Assembly: GCA_030710605.1 (NCBI GenBank)
Contig: CP092872.1
Coordinates: 94,856,737 to 94,920,736 of the forward strand
DNA from: Cordylochernes scorpioides
Lineage: Eukaryota; Arthropoda; Arachnida; Pseudoscorpiones; Chernetidae
DNA length: 64,000 bases
Direction: 5' to 3'
Made by a program: the position numbers and the translations under genes. How positions within the stretch are numbered: position 1 is the first letter of the stretch; every line of letters begins with the position of its first letter. The notes under the pieces were generated by a model. That model saw only the letters and a program-made list of their open reading frames with translations, did no database searches and had not been told where the DNA came from. Shown one piece after another: positions 29,360 through 40,214 of this stretch.

Positions 29360-32300
29360 CAGTAGAACCTCCATGTAAAGGACAACACCTAATTACAGAG
29401 CCAAAGTGTCCTTTAGAGAGAGGTATCCTCTTACTGGAGAGTTATTAAATAGTAAAAATGGTATTATTGGCGTTGAAAACTGTCCTTTATAAAGAGGTGT
29501 CTTATATCGTGAGTGTCCTCTCATGGAGGTTCTATTGTAGAGAGGTGTCCTCTCATGGAGGTTCTACTGTAGAGAAGTGTCCTATAGCGGGAGTGTCCTC
29601 TCATGGAAGTTCTACTGTAGAGAGGTATCTTCTTATGGAGGTTCTACTGTAGAGAGGTGTCCCATAGCGGGAGTGTCCTCTCATGGAAGTTCTACTGTAG
29701 AGAGGTATCTTCTTATGGAGGTTCTATTGTAGAGAGGTGTCCTCTAGCGGGAGTGTCCTCTCATGGAGGTTCTACTGTAGAGAGGTATCTTCTTATGGAG
29801 GTTCTACTGTAGAGAGGTGTCCTCTAGCGGGAGTGTCCTCTCATGGAGGTTCTACTGTAGAGAGGTGTCCTATAGCGGGAGTGTCCTCTCATGGAGGTTC
29901 TACTGTAGAGAGGTGTCCTCTAGCGGGAGTGTCCTCTCATGGAGGTTCTACTGTAGAGAGGTGTCCTATAGCGGGAGTGTCCTCTCATGGGGGTTTTACT
30001 GTAGAGAAGTGTCCTATAGCGGGAGTGTCCTCTCATGGAGGTTCTACTGTAGAGAGGTGTCCTCTAGCGTGAGTGTCCTCTCATGGAAGTTCTACTGTAG
30101 AGAGGTATCTTCTTATGGAGGTTCTACTGTAGAGAGGTGTCCTCTAGCGTGAGTGTCCTCTCATGGAAGTTCTACTGTAGAGAGGTATCTTCTTATGGAG
30201 GTTCTACTGTAGAGAGGTGTCCTCTAGCGTGAGTGTCCTCTCATGGAAGTTCTACTGTAGAGAGGTATCTTCTTATGGAGGTTCTACTGTAGAGAGGTGT
30301 CCTCTAGCGGGAGTGTCCTCTCATGGAAGTTCTACTGTAGAGAGGTATCTTCTTATGGAGGTTCTATTGTAGAGAGGTGTCCTCTAGCGGGAGTGTCCTC
30401 TCATGGAAGTTCTACTGTAGAGAGGTATCTTCTTATGGAGGTTCTATTGTAGAGAGGTGTCCTCTAGCGGGAGTGTCCTCTCATGGAGGTTCTACTGTAG
30501 AGAGGTGTCCTATAGCGGGAGTGTCCTCTCATGGAGGTTCTACTGTAGAGAGGTATCTTCTTATGGAGGTTCTATTGTAGAGAGGTGTCCTCTAGCGGGA
30601 GTGTCCTCTCATGGAAGTTCTACTGTAGAGAGGTATCTTCTTATGGAGGTTCTATTGTAGAGAGGTGTCCTCTAGCGGGAGTGTCCTCTCATGGAGGTTC
30701 TACTGTAGAGAGGTGTCCTATAGCGGGAGTGGCCTCTCATGGAGGTTCTACTGTAGAGAGGTATCTTCTTATGGAGGTTCTATTGTAGAGAGGTGTCCTC
30801 TAGCGGGAGTGTCCTCTCATGGGGGTTTTACTGTAGAGAAGTGTCCTATAGCGGGAGTGTCCTCTCATGGAGGTTCTACTGTAGAGAGGTGTCTTCTTAT
30901 GGAGGTTCTATTGTAGAGAGGTGTCCTCTAGCGGGAGTGTCCTCTCATGGAGGTTCTACTGTAGAGAGGTGTCCTCTAGCGGGAGTGTCCTCTCATGGAA
31001 GTTCTACTGTAGAGAGGTATCTTCTTATGAAGGTTCTACTGTAGAGAGGTGTCCTCTAGCGTGAGTGTCCTCTCATGGAAGTTCTACTGTAGAGAGGTAT
31101 CTTCTTATGGAGGTTCTACTGTAGAGAGGTGTCCTCTAGCGTGAGTGTCCTCTCATGGGGGTTTTACTGTAGAGAAGTGTCCTATAGCGGGAGTGTCCTC
31201 TCATGGAAGTTCTACTGTAGAGAGGTATCTTCTTATGGAGGTTCTACTGTAGAGAGGTGTCCTCTAGCGTGAGTGTCCTCTCATGGAGGTTCTATTGTAG
31301 AGAGGTATCTTCTTATGGAGGTTCTACTGTAGAGAGGTGTCCTCTAGCGTGAGTGTCCTCTCATGGAAGTTCTACTGTAGAGAGGTATCTTCTTATGGAG
31401 GTTCTACTGTAGAGAGGTGTCCTCTAGCGGGAGTGTCCTCTCATGGAAGTTCTACTGTAGAGAGGTATCTTCTTATGGAGGTTCTATTGTAGAGAGGTGT
31501 CCTCTAGCGGGAGTGTCCTCTCATGGAAGTTCTACTGTAGAGAGGTATCTTCTTATGGAGGTTCTATTGTAGAGAGGTGTCCTCTAGCGGGAGTGTCCTC
31601 TCATGGAGGTTCTACTGTAGAGAAGTGTCCTATAGCGAGAGTGTCCTCTCATGGAAGTTCTACTGTAGAGAGGTATCTTCTTATGGAGGTTCTATTGTAG
31701 AGAGGTGTCCTCTAGCGGGAGTGTCCTCTCATGGAGGTTCTACTGTAGAGAGGTGTCCTATAGCGGGAGTGTCCTCTCATGGAAGTTCTACTGTAGAGAG
31801 GTATCTTCTTATGGAGGTTCTACTGTAGAGAGGTGTCCTCTAGCGGGAGTGTCCTCTCATGGAGGTTCTACTGTAGAGAGGTGTCCTATAGCGGGAGTGT
31901 CCTCTCATGGAAGTTCTACTGTAGAGAGGTATCTTCTTATGGAGGTTCTATTGTAGAGAGGTGTCCTCTAGCGGGAGTGTCCTCTCATGGAGGTTCTACT
32001 GTAGAGAGGTGTCCTATAGCGGGAGTGTCCTCTCATGGAAGTTCTACTGTAGAGAGGTATCTTCTTATGGAGGTTCTACTGTAGAGAGGTGTCCTCTAGC
32101 GTGAGTGTCCTCTCATGGGGGTTTTACTGTAGAGAGGTGTCTTATAGCGCAAGTGTCTTCTCATGGAGGTTCTACTGTAGAGAGGTGTCCTCTAGCGTGA
32201 GTGTCCTCTCATGGAGGTTTTACTGTAGAGAGGTGTCTTCTTATAGAGGTTCTACTGTAGAGAGGTGTCTTATAGCGCAAGTGTCTTCTCATGGAGGTTC

Positions 32301-32387
32301 TACTGTGAGAGGTGTCTTCTTATGGAGGTTCTACTGTAGAGAAGTGTCCTATAGCGCCAGTGTCCTCTCATGGAGGTTGTTCTACTG
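29360..32387. repeat. MITE whose right end is amplified into a 48/32-bp higher-order array
   Basis: The left end at 29360 (CAGTAGAACCTCCATG) and interior match the dispersed MITE. From about 29510 the right end, CATGGAGGTTCTACTGTAGA, is repeated in a 48-bp unit (GTGTCCTCTAGCGGGAGTGT core) and a 32-bp unit (GTATCTTCTTATGG core). They alternate mainly as 48+32 = 80 bp and 48+48+32 = 128 bp blocks to 32387, where the inverse terminus TTCTACTG is flanked by TA. Open frames in it (GSVLSWRFYCREVS-type) merely follow the period. Confidence 0.93.
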
Positions 32388-32399
32388 TATATATTTGGT

Positions 32400-32876
32400 T
32401 ATCATATATATAAAAATGTCCACTAGAAATGAATGTTGTGGTGAAATCATCTATACTTTAATCCAACCAAAATTTCAGCAGATTTCTTGGGGTGCTGAAT
32501 TACAGAGGTTAGACTGTACATAAAGGAAGTGGTGTTAAAAACTTCACTATTTCACCTATAGTTGGCACTATGCCAGTGATATTATTGACGTACATAACCA
32601 GGATATGTAGTGACGCCACCAATTGTGCTGTCCACAGATTCAATTGTCACCAGATAAGATAAAGGAAGGTTTAGAAAAACTGCGGCGTGTGTTTGGACAA
32701 CTTATCCATTCTTATACAACATTGAATTACGGGATATGTAAATAGAATTCCAGAATACAATTCCAATGATAAATGCAGCAGTGAAAGTTAGGCTAACAAT
32801 AAGTTGAAATTGATTAATATGGCAATATAGAGTATTTCTACAAGAAACTTCCCCCAACCACTAAATGATGTGTATA
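32400..32876. other. Unannotated spacer
   Basis: Mixed-composition sequence; no gene or repeat recognised. Confidence 0.35.
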
Positions 32877-33037
32877 CAGTTAAACCTGTCTATAGCGCCC
32901 CCTCTAAATAGCGCCTTCCTCTCTATAGCGCCCGATTTTAAATACATAGTACGATGCGATTTACATTAAAAGTGACCTGTCTATAGCACCCTATTTTGGT
33001 GAGTCCCAAGAGGGGGCACTATAGACAGGTTTAACTG
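32877..33037. mobile_element. 161-bp MITE with CAGTTAAACCTGTCTATAGC ends
   Basis: Near-perfect inverted ends (CAGTTAAACCTGTCTATAG) flanked by TA on both sides; interior ACATTAAAAGTGACCTGTC. Further copies at 34625-34785, 50570-50718 (partial) and 63863 to the window end. The TA duplication indicates a Tc1/mariner or pogo-type parent. Confidence 0.88.
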
Positions 33038-33054
33038 TATATATTTATTCATTA

Positions 33055-33725
33055 TTATTCCTATTACATGTTGTACAGGCCACGATAATCACGGTAGATA
33101 GTACTTAGTGATTGCTTTTACTGTATGTTCACCACATATCTACACACATGAGAATCAATTTGAATTTTATACTTATAATTGTGCCAGAGTCCCATTTGGT
33201 TACATGTACTTACTGGTTGTACTTTTGCAAGAATCGTCTTCTTCTTTCTTATCTCAAAGCCATGATAATCATGGTGGGTAGTTAGCGACTGCTTTTACTG
33301 TAAGCGCACCACATGTCTACACATGTGAAAAGCAGTTCGACTTTGCACTTACAAATATGCCAGAGCCCCGTTTGGTTACTTGCACTCGCTGGTGGGGTTG
33401 GACTTTTGCAAGAATCGGGGGCCATTGGAGCATTTTTTTTTTAACAGAAAAAAGGTGTCCAATGCGGGAATCGAACCCGGGTTGTAGTGGTCGAAAACCA
33501 AACGGTTTAACCAGCCTTCCACCGATCCGACTTTTATACTTATAATTGTGCCAGAGTCCTATTTAGTTACATGTACTTACTGGTTGTACGTTTGCAAGAA
33601 TCGTGAGTTAATTGAAGCAATTTTTATTTTAAGAAGAAAAAAAAAAGTGTCCAACACGGAATTCGATCCTTGGTTATGGATGTCAAAAATCGACAGTTTA
33701 TATCGCTCGTCCACCAAACAACCTC
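33055..33725 (-). mobile_element. Cluster of three SINE copies
   Basis: A decayed body (33055-33240), a full copy with tRNA-like head (33243-33533, AATCGAACCCGGGTTGTAGT near 33469) and a second decayed copy (33534-33725). All belong to the SINE family at 23745-24040. Confidence 0.72.
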
Positions 33726-33769
33726 TCGATATGTATTATCTTCTTCTTATTTCTTATCTCCACACTGGG

Positions 33770-33975
33770 TGAAGTAGAATGCGTCTGCCTTTGTCATTAA
33801 GACTGGGAGCATTACTCAGTGGCAGGCCGACTTAGCTCCAAAAAAAATGGCCGCCTCTGACATGAGGAACAGACGCCATGTGCAGCCGCTCCTAACATGG
33901 AGTACAGACGCTGCTCATCCTGTATCCCTGGATTAGGAGCCCTTACAGGGTACTATCAGCCGGGCCAGCTGAACC
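33770..33975 (+). repeat. Interspersed repeat (GGTGAAGTAGAATG...CAGGGTACTATCAGCC)
   Basis: About 200 bp shared with 39430-39675 (plus) and 21835-22060 (minus). It carries GGCAGGCCGACTTAGCTCC and CTGACATGAGGAACAGA. SINE-like in size; no tRNA head seen. Confidence 0.7.
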
Positions 33976-34103
33976 CATGTATTATAATTGTCGTAAATTC
34001 ATATTTCTTCAAAATAAAGATACTTCGGCCAGTAAATCTTTTTATTACTTCGACGTTTCGACAAAAAGCTAAAAAAAAATTTAACGCCTTGCCAAATTTG
34101 TAA

Positions 34104-34162
34104 TTTTTATTAGCTCCTGACGAGGACAAAAGCTTTTTGTCGAAACGTCGAGGTAATAAAAA
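34104..34162 (+). ncRNA. Hammerhead-ribozyme-like motif, family 3
   Basis: TTTTTATTA, G, CTC, CTGACGA (34117), G, stem II GACAAA...TTTGTC, GAAA (34142), CGTC, GAG, G, TAATAAAAA. CTC/GAG and TTTTTATTA/TAATAAAAA pair perfectly as a two-part helix I, and the layout is the same as at 22838-22899 with a different sequence. An inverted partial copy lies at 34035-34090; a decayed relative is at 37390-37460. Confidence 0.65.
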
Positions 34163-34483
34163 GATTTATACTGGCCGAAGAAGTATCTTTATTTTCAAGA
34201 AAAAGTATTATAATTGTGTATTTAATATTTGTACGTAAAAGATTCTTAGCAATATTATCTCAAAGAATATGTAACTTGATGCGTTGAAATAAGAGGGTGA
34301 AAGTACACAACGCAACAGCTGTCCTCCTCACTCAAGTCTAGCTATCAAATCGAAACCAAAATTAAGTTGTCATATCAACCTTGTCGGCTGCTCTTTACAT
34401 TTCGTTCTTATCTCGCACTTCGAATTTATGTCAGTGTTACATAAGACGGTGAAATACTCATTTCTGTGGACCACTGATTGCAA

Positions 34484-34785
34484 AGTTCCGCCAAGTATAT
34501 CAATTTGTTAGGTTAGATTTGGAACTATATATTTGTTTACCGCGAGTAGGCCTAGCGCGGAATAATACAATTGCCAATGGTCGTCTGAAATGAGTTTCTC
34601 ACCTATAAGGCATCTGTGTATATACAGTTAAATCTGTCTATAGCGCCCCCTCTTGGGACTCACCAAAATAGGGTGCTATAGAGAGGGGGTGCTATAGACA
34701 GGTTACTTTTAATGTAAATCGCATCGTACTACGTATTTAAAATCGGGCGCTATTTAGAGGGGGGCGCTATAGACAGGTTTAACTG
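34484..34785. repeat. ~300-bp duplicated segment containing a nested MITE
   Basis: 34484-34624 (AAAGTTCCGCCAAGTATATC, GGCCTAGCGCGGAATAATAC) plus the MITE at 34625-34785 recur at 63722-64000, so a larger repeat already carrying the MITE has been copied. Confidence 0.8.
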
Positions 34786-35317
34786 TAATATGGAATTATT
34801 GAATCTAAATTATCTTTTGAAGCTACTAGATTATGAAAATTGGTTATCAATACACGTCTAGGGAAGTTTTCATTTTTTATTTTTGGGACACCCAGAATTT
34901 AAAAGAGATAACGATGGGATTTTACTCTAAAAATGAATTTTGGGAATTATTTTTTTGGAATTTAAGTTTCTTGTTATATATATTATCAAAATTATACTTC
35001 TATAGACTTTACTGCAATGATAGAAATGATGAATAATCGGTAAGGTAGCTGGTGAAACCACTGGGAGGGTTCAACACTCTCCCAATATATTTTTTCTTGT
35101 CAAAGTAAGGGCAATAAGAAATTAATTTCGTGGTAAAATACCTTCAAAAATCATTTAATTATTTGCCAATTCTATTTTTTTTATCACTCTCTACTATAGA
35201 TATTGATAAGAGATGAATAAAAACATAATTTTTACAAAAAAATGATTTTATTAACTCACAATATAAATAAAATTATAGTCAAAAAAAAAAAGTATAAAAA
35301 AAAATACAAAATGTATT
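34786..35317. other. AT-rich spacer; likely 3' UTR of the minus-strand gene at its right end
   Basis: A decayed family-2 hammerhead-like stretch (GGTGAAACCACTGGGAGGGT) lies at about 35049-35075. On the minus strand AATAAA occurs around 35245-35250, a possible polyadenylation signal for the gene ending at 35318. Confidence 0.4.
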
Positions 35318-36100
35318 TTAAAAAAGGTTTGGTTGAGTCTGTGGCTGAGGTACAGTACCTTGTATGTTGCGTGGATGGACAAGGTAGACCATCTTTAACT
35401 CACTGGTAGATGGCAGGGACTTCAAGAGTTCTTCAGTCAGGCGGACACAGAAGATACGGAAGGTGACACCATCCCTAGCTGTCACACGGGTCTTCCCCAG
35501 CTTCTTATGGCGAAGAATGACCTTGGAGTTTTTCATCAGGCAACAGCATGCTGAATAATCGTCCAGGTTGGATTTTGAAGTCAGCCGGAGCTCAACATGG
35601 CGTCCGCCAGCATCTTCAGTTCTCCATTGACAGAGCCACCCATCAAATTCTACAGTTCCCAAACTGTATTGTCCAAGATGGGTTGGATCGTTTGTCAGGT
35701 CCTCCAGAAACCTATCAGCCGTTATCATTAAAACTTCTCTTGATCCAAGTTCCTTCTTGATATCTTCCAAACTGGAATCTTGAAGCCATGTTTTTGCAAC
35801 TTCACCGATGGGATGGGTAATATTCAGTCGATCTTGAATTTCTTGAAGCCGCAATTCGAAGGAGTTTCGATTCTTACTCAATTCATTTTTCAGATCCGTT
35901 ATTTCCTTTTTGAGAGCTGAAATCTCTTTCATGAATACATCCTTACAAGAGCCATCGCAGCCACCACGACGCTTGCTACCCGACATGTTGAACGCACCTT
36001 CGACTGGTATCAACTGGCGCAGCTTGTGTTTATCACCTGATAACTTTTGGTTTCGGATTTCCGCGGCCAATCCGGTACACTCGCTATCTAAGTCATACAT
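35318..36100 (-). CDS. Unknown 260-residue protein with N-terminal coiled coil
   Basis: A single open frame starts at ATG 36100, directly after an in-frame TGA; an alternative start is MSGSKRRGGCDGSC at residue 39. Residues ~50-95 (KEISALKKEITDLKNELSKN and following heptads) form a predicted coiled coil. Residues ~100-250 look like a compact, beta-rich domain (VEFDGWLCQWRTED, HVELRLTSKS, KVILRHKKLGKTRVTARDGV, VTFRIFCVRL). The tail is Pro/Gln-rich. No signal peptide or membrane segment is visible. I do not recognise the family; a MATH/TRAF-like or adaptor fold is a guess. No intron is visible, and the frame is undisturbed amid decayed repeats, which suggests a real gene or young retrocopy. AATAAA follows about 70 bp after the stop. 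Confidence 0.6.
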   Translation of the reverse strand: MYDLDSECTGLAAEIRNQKLSGDKHKLRQLIPVEGAFNMSGSKRRGGCDGSCKDVFMKEISALKKEITDLKNELSKNRNSFELRLQEIQDRLNITHPIGEVAKTWLQDSSLEDIKKELGSREVLMITADRFLEDLTNDPTHLGQYSLGTVEFDGWLCQWRTEDAGGRHVELRLTSKSNLDDYSACCCLMKNSKVILRHKKLGKTRVTARDGVTFRIFCVRLTEELLKSLPSTSELKMVYLVHPRNIQGTVPQPQTQPNLF

Positions 36101-36383
36101 TCACGCCTCTGCGGCAATATTTATTTATAATTAGAAAAATGCAGTAATAGTTTAAATATAGTAATTAGCATCATCACCATCATATGCAGAGTGTTAGAAG
36201 ATCATTAATTTTAGATTTATTATCAACCAATATGCAAAGTTGTATACAATGTAACGAGTTTTCAGTTGTTATTTTTTTTTATATAATTCTTTTTATATTT
36301 ATTTATTTATTTATTGTTACAAAAGCACGAAGTCCAAAGGACTATTGTGCTGTGCTAGTATTATTTAATTTCTTAATATATGA

Positions 36384-36619
36384 TTAATTATTTACACGAT
36401 GGATTAGTATTGTTTTGTAAATTATTGTACAAATAGTTCTAAACTTAACAAAGTTCTCATAAGATAGAGTATATACACAAAGACAATTTGGTAATGTTTC
36501 AAAGTATCTACATACAATTTGATTAGTCAGAGGGCAAGTTAAAAGAAGATGCTCTGGTGATTCAACATCTAAGCGGCATTCGCATGTTTTATATTGTGTT
36601 TGTGTACCTCAGTTTATAC
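36384..36619 (-). pseudogene. C-terminus of a non-LTR retrotransposon ORF2
   Basis: The minus strand encodes TCECRLDVESPEHLLLTCPL, the LINE C-terminal C-x-C/H/C pattern, continues for about 45 residues and ends at TAA 36384. A 3' UTR (GTCCTTTGGACTTCGTGC) and an (AATA)n tail run to about 36295. A TGA interrupts the frame at its upstream end; the rest of the LINE is missing. Confidence 0.72.
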
Positions 36620-36639
36620 GTGAAAAAAAATATATAAAA

Positions 36640-37389
36640 GTTAAATTGTACTGAGATCAGGTTGATATCTTTTTTTCTTTTTTTTTTTTTAATGAAAGAC
36701 ATCTCCCGATTGTGTGAAACTAAAAGCTGTGAAAATTATAAACATTTTTTAACAACGATAATTTTTTTGAAATATATAATTTATATATATTTCTACAGTC
36801 CTTATCATGCACACAATAAATAAAATTTGTAATTAAAAAGGCATATATTGGATCAAAATATCATTTACCATTATATCAGTTGGCTGAACGCCAACCTTTA
36901 TCAAGGTATTAAAACATATATATGCCTTTTTAATTAAATATTTATTTAATAAGTGGACGAGTGGGTAACACCCTCGATTCCCGACAGTTATGAACCGGGA
37001 TTGAATCCCACGTTAACATTTTGTTTAATATGTGAATAACCTTCACATTCATTGTTGCAAATATCATAAACTAGGTTGCTCTTGTTGAGCGGTACCTAAT
37101 AAAGTGATTTTGGAACCGAAGATTTATTTATGGATTTCTCTATTTTCAAAAAAATAAATAAAATGTTTAGAATTTTCTCAGTGTGATAGAGAGGGCGATA
37201 ATTTATTGGTGACATTTTAAACTAAAAGTTGCTGATGTCTGTGGTTTCTATAGATGGCGCAAGCTATCAGTAACTTTCAGTTGCGCATTCAGAAGATGAC
37301 TTTATCGTGATGTATAAATGTTACACACATGTGAACACATTTCTGTGAAAAAATTTTTACACGAACAAGTTTTAACGCCTTGCCAAATG
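36640..37389. other. Spacer with a hairpin and a tRNA-like relic
   Basis: An imperfect inverted repeat at about 36835-36945 (GGCATATAT arms around GGTTGGC/GCCAAC). At about 36957-37020 a sequence with GTGGACGAGTGGGTAACA and GGGATTGAATCCC resembles a decayed tRNA box A/box B pair. No gene. Confidence 0.4.
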
Positions 37390-37459
37390 CTTTATTTTTA
37401 TTCATTTCTCCTGGCGAAGACAAACGATTTTTGTCGAAACGTTGAGAAAATAAAAAACT

Positions 37460-38312
37460 CCAACTGGCCGAAGTGTCTATTTTTCACAAAAATATGAATG
37501 CTGGCCAAGGCAGCCTCTATCTTCAGGATAATGTGAACACAGATCACCTTGTCTTCTTATTTTTTTACAAAAGACATAGGGCCAATTTGGAGGCTTGAAG
37601 TTAGTTTAATTTTGAAGAACTTCTGGAATATTTGAATTAGATAAATTTTAATTGAATATAAAAATAGCTTGTACTCTATTTTTGCTATTTTACTTTCCAA
37701 TCTCTGTATGATGAATTTTGGAATAAATTTTTTTAAAAAACCAACGATTTGTTGATATTTATTCCGATAGATGGCGCAAACTATCAGAAACTTTTAGTTT
37801 GTTGTACAATCAGGAGATCCTTTTTTTCTTTATTTATTTATCAAACTAATCCCAGTATAATTTTACTTTTTTTTACTATTTTTATCACAATGAAAAATGT
37901 ATTTCGCTTACTAACACCGATTGTTTTTATTTTGATAACTACTGGGTGATTTGTATAGAGAGGAATCAACTCCATTTATAACGGGGACTATGACAACAGC
38001 TAATTGAGATCTTCACACACCTTATTGAGTCCTTTGAGGCCTTCTGCTCAATATTGAAAGATGTGTCTCTTCTTTAACTTCGAGAGACGCCCTAGTGCCT
38101 CTTTGTCCAGCCTTATGTCACCAGCTATCTATATCCAAGGGGAGAGGAAGGCCCGAAAGAAAGTCCACCACGCGTCCAGTCTCTTATTCAGAACTACATT
38201 TTTATTAAAAAACACGGTCAATTTATACATTAAGAAAAATTACATAATAATTTATACAGCAAAGAAATCTACATAACAATTTGTTAACAATTAATAGTTA
38301 ATCCCATAATAT
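37460..38312. other. Unannotated spacer
   Basis: A second occurrence of the phrase ATAGATGGCGCAAACTATCA (compare 37253) is present. Open frames here show no recognisable domain. Confidence 0.35.
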
Positions 38313-38491
38313 TATGTTCAAATCAATAGGCTTGAGGGATAAGTCTCTTTTGAATACATTTATTTCAAGCTTTCGGGCTCAACCGCCCTTCGACATCTAT
38401 TTTTCCTGTCGAAGGGCGGTTGAGCCCGAAAGCTTGAAATAAATGTATTCAAAAGAGACTTATCCCTCAAGCCTATTGATTTAAACATAAC
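38313..38491. repeat. Near-perfect foldback of hammerhead-like units
   Basis: Arms 38313-38394 and 38408-38491 pair almost completely around ATCTATTTTTCCT. Each arm reads CTGTCGA-A-GGGC...GCCC-GAAAGCTT-GAAATAAATG, i.e. a hammerhead layout in which the CTGANGA box has become CTGTCGA. A related unit lies on the minus strand at 47890-47965 (CTGTAGA ... GAAAGCTC). Confidence 0.75.
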
Positions 38492-38746
38492 AATTTGTAC
38501 AACAAAGAGATTTACATACTTTTATCCTAGTTTTAAGTCAAACATATTTGCATAAAACAAAGACGACTACTTTAGTGGTCGTAACACACCTCTTTGGCCG
38601 TAGCATCATGCTGAAGACAGAATAGTATATACAATATAATGTGGCTTATGATTATAGAACGACGTTTTGACAATTATCCCGCATATGTTTCTTTTGAAGG
38701 AAAAATTGAAATTTATTTTAAGGAGAAATAACGATTATTTCTAACC

Positions 38747-39095
38747 ATGAGGTGGTGAGAAACAGAGCTGGAGCTTTTGCGTTGTTCAAATTCTGGAAGA
38801 CGGCTGAAGAGAAGAGGAGGCTATATACATAATCTAATTGATGTAAATAATGATATGCAAATAATCTATGTCAGGATTAGAATGACGACGAATCCTGTAT
38901 GGGACTTTGATTCCAGTAAAAGGCTTGTTGCTGCTGTTGTATATAGTCACAGTGTAGAAAATACTATACTATACCTACTACTTATAGGTTTCTCTCTGTA
39001 TTCTTAGTTCTCTTCTCTTCAATTACTCTGTAAACTGGCGAATCCTATATAGGACGAGAGGTCCTCAATAAAGGCTTTTTGTTGTTGTTGTTGTT
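38747..39095 (+). mobile_element. (TTG)n-tailed retroposon in a datable insertion site
   Basis: GATTATTTCTAACC flanks both sides (38733-38746 and 39096-39109). The 349-bp insert ends AGGAC-GAGAG-GTCCT, then CAATAAAGGCTTTTT and (GTT)n. The surrounding repeat exists without the insert at about 26320-26400 (GGAGAAATAACGATTATTTC and onward), giving an empty-site comparison. The open frame at 38777 is part of this LINE 3' region. Confidence 0.88.
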
Positions 39096-39429
39096 GATTA
39101 TTTCTAACCTTAGAGATGAAGTATGAAACGATGAATTGTGAAGAGTAACGACGTGTGACGTTTTCTTTTTTTTTTATTTACCTTGTCTCAGTTTACAGGT
39201 GTTACATTCGAGTCACCTTGTCCTGGCTGTTTACATATGGGGAGTTGGTGGAATAGAGACACCAAACCTTGCAGCTGTTAGGTGACGAACTCCGAACTAA
39301 GCATCAGGTCGCCGGAATCGGAGATTGATATCTCTTTGTAGAATATCTTGTTAGATTTATTTATAAGTGGACTTCAGGAATTGGTTCAACCATGGAGATA
39401 AGCACCACCACCACTATATTTATTTATGT

Positions 39430-39675
39430 AGTCTTCTTCTTTCTTATCTCCACACTGGGTGAAGTAGAATGTCTCTGTCTTTGTCATTAAGACTGGGAGC
39501 ACTACTCAGTGGCAGGCCGACTTAGCTCCAAAATAAATGGCCGCCTCTGACATGAGGAACAGATGCCACGTGCAGCGGCTCCTAACATGAAGTACAAAAG
39601 CCGCTTATCCTGTATCCCTGTATTAGGAGCCCTAACAGGGTACTATCAGCCGAGCCAGCTGAGCCCAGGTTTTTT
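39430..39675 (+). repeat. Interspersed repeat, copy of 33770-33975
   Basis: Same phrases in the same order (GAAGTAGAATG, GGCAGGCCGACTTAGCTCC, GGGTACTATCAGCC). Confidence 0.7.
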
Positions 39676-40214
39676 AGTGAGCTTGTTACTGCTTCCCCTC
39701 CTCCTTTTTCATCCGGGCTTGGGACCGGCAAGGGCGGAGTTCATTTATGTAGTTGAAGGTTTAAATTTCTTTACGGAAATTTGTGGTACATCTCTTCGTA
39801 ATGTATTCTGTGAATCCCAATTTTTAGTTTTTTTTTAAATACTCGGTACCTTGTAGGTTATTGACATCTTGTGTGGTAATACCTAGATAAACATAAGTAA
39901 AGTGTGTTCTATTGATGCGATGGTAGTTAGCGTTCTGCGCTCCAGGAAGTTAGGTTATAAATATCTCTGTCTAGCTGTATATAATTATCGCCTTCATAGG
40001 TTCCAAACAGCCACCTTCCTAGGAATAAGCATATTTTCCCCTGAAGATCTGTGCAGAACATTCGCAACATCAGCCTGGCGATATCTGATAAACTGGATAT
40101 CCACCATTAGACGTGTCAACCCGGATGGCTGGTGACTTTGGAACGTGGTGGTTCCAGGAATCCCGGTTATATCAAGAGTGAGAGAATTTTTGCTTTGATA
40201 ATTGTTATTGTCGT
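39676..40214. other. Unannotated spacer
   Basis: No supported gene. The edge near 40190 (TTTGATAATTGTTATTGTC) resembles the far edge of the 107-bp array near 42740 in reverse, which may be a remnant of its parent. Confidence 0.3.

Noticed and set aside
29458-32523. Many overlapping frames with SSYGGSTVERCPLAGVSSHG-type repeats
   Set aside because: They follow the 48/32-bp array in several frames and restart every 80 or 128 bp; no coding signal.
36835-36945. MicroRNA-like hairpin
   Set aside because: Imperfect A/T-rich inverted repeat resembling decayed retroelement ends; no evidence of a precise precursor.
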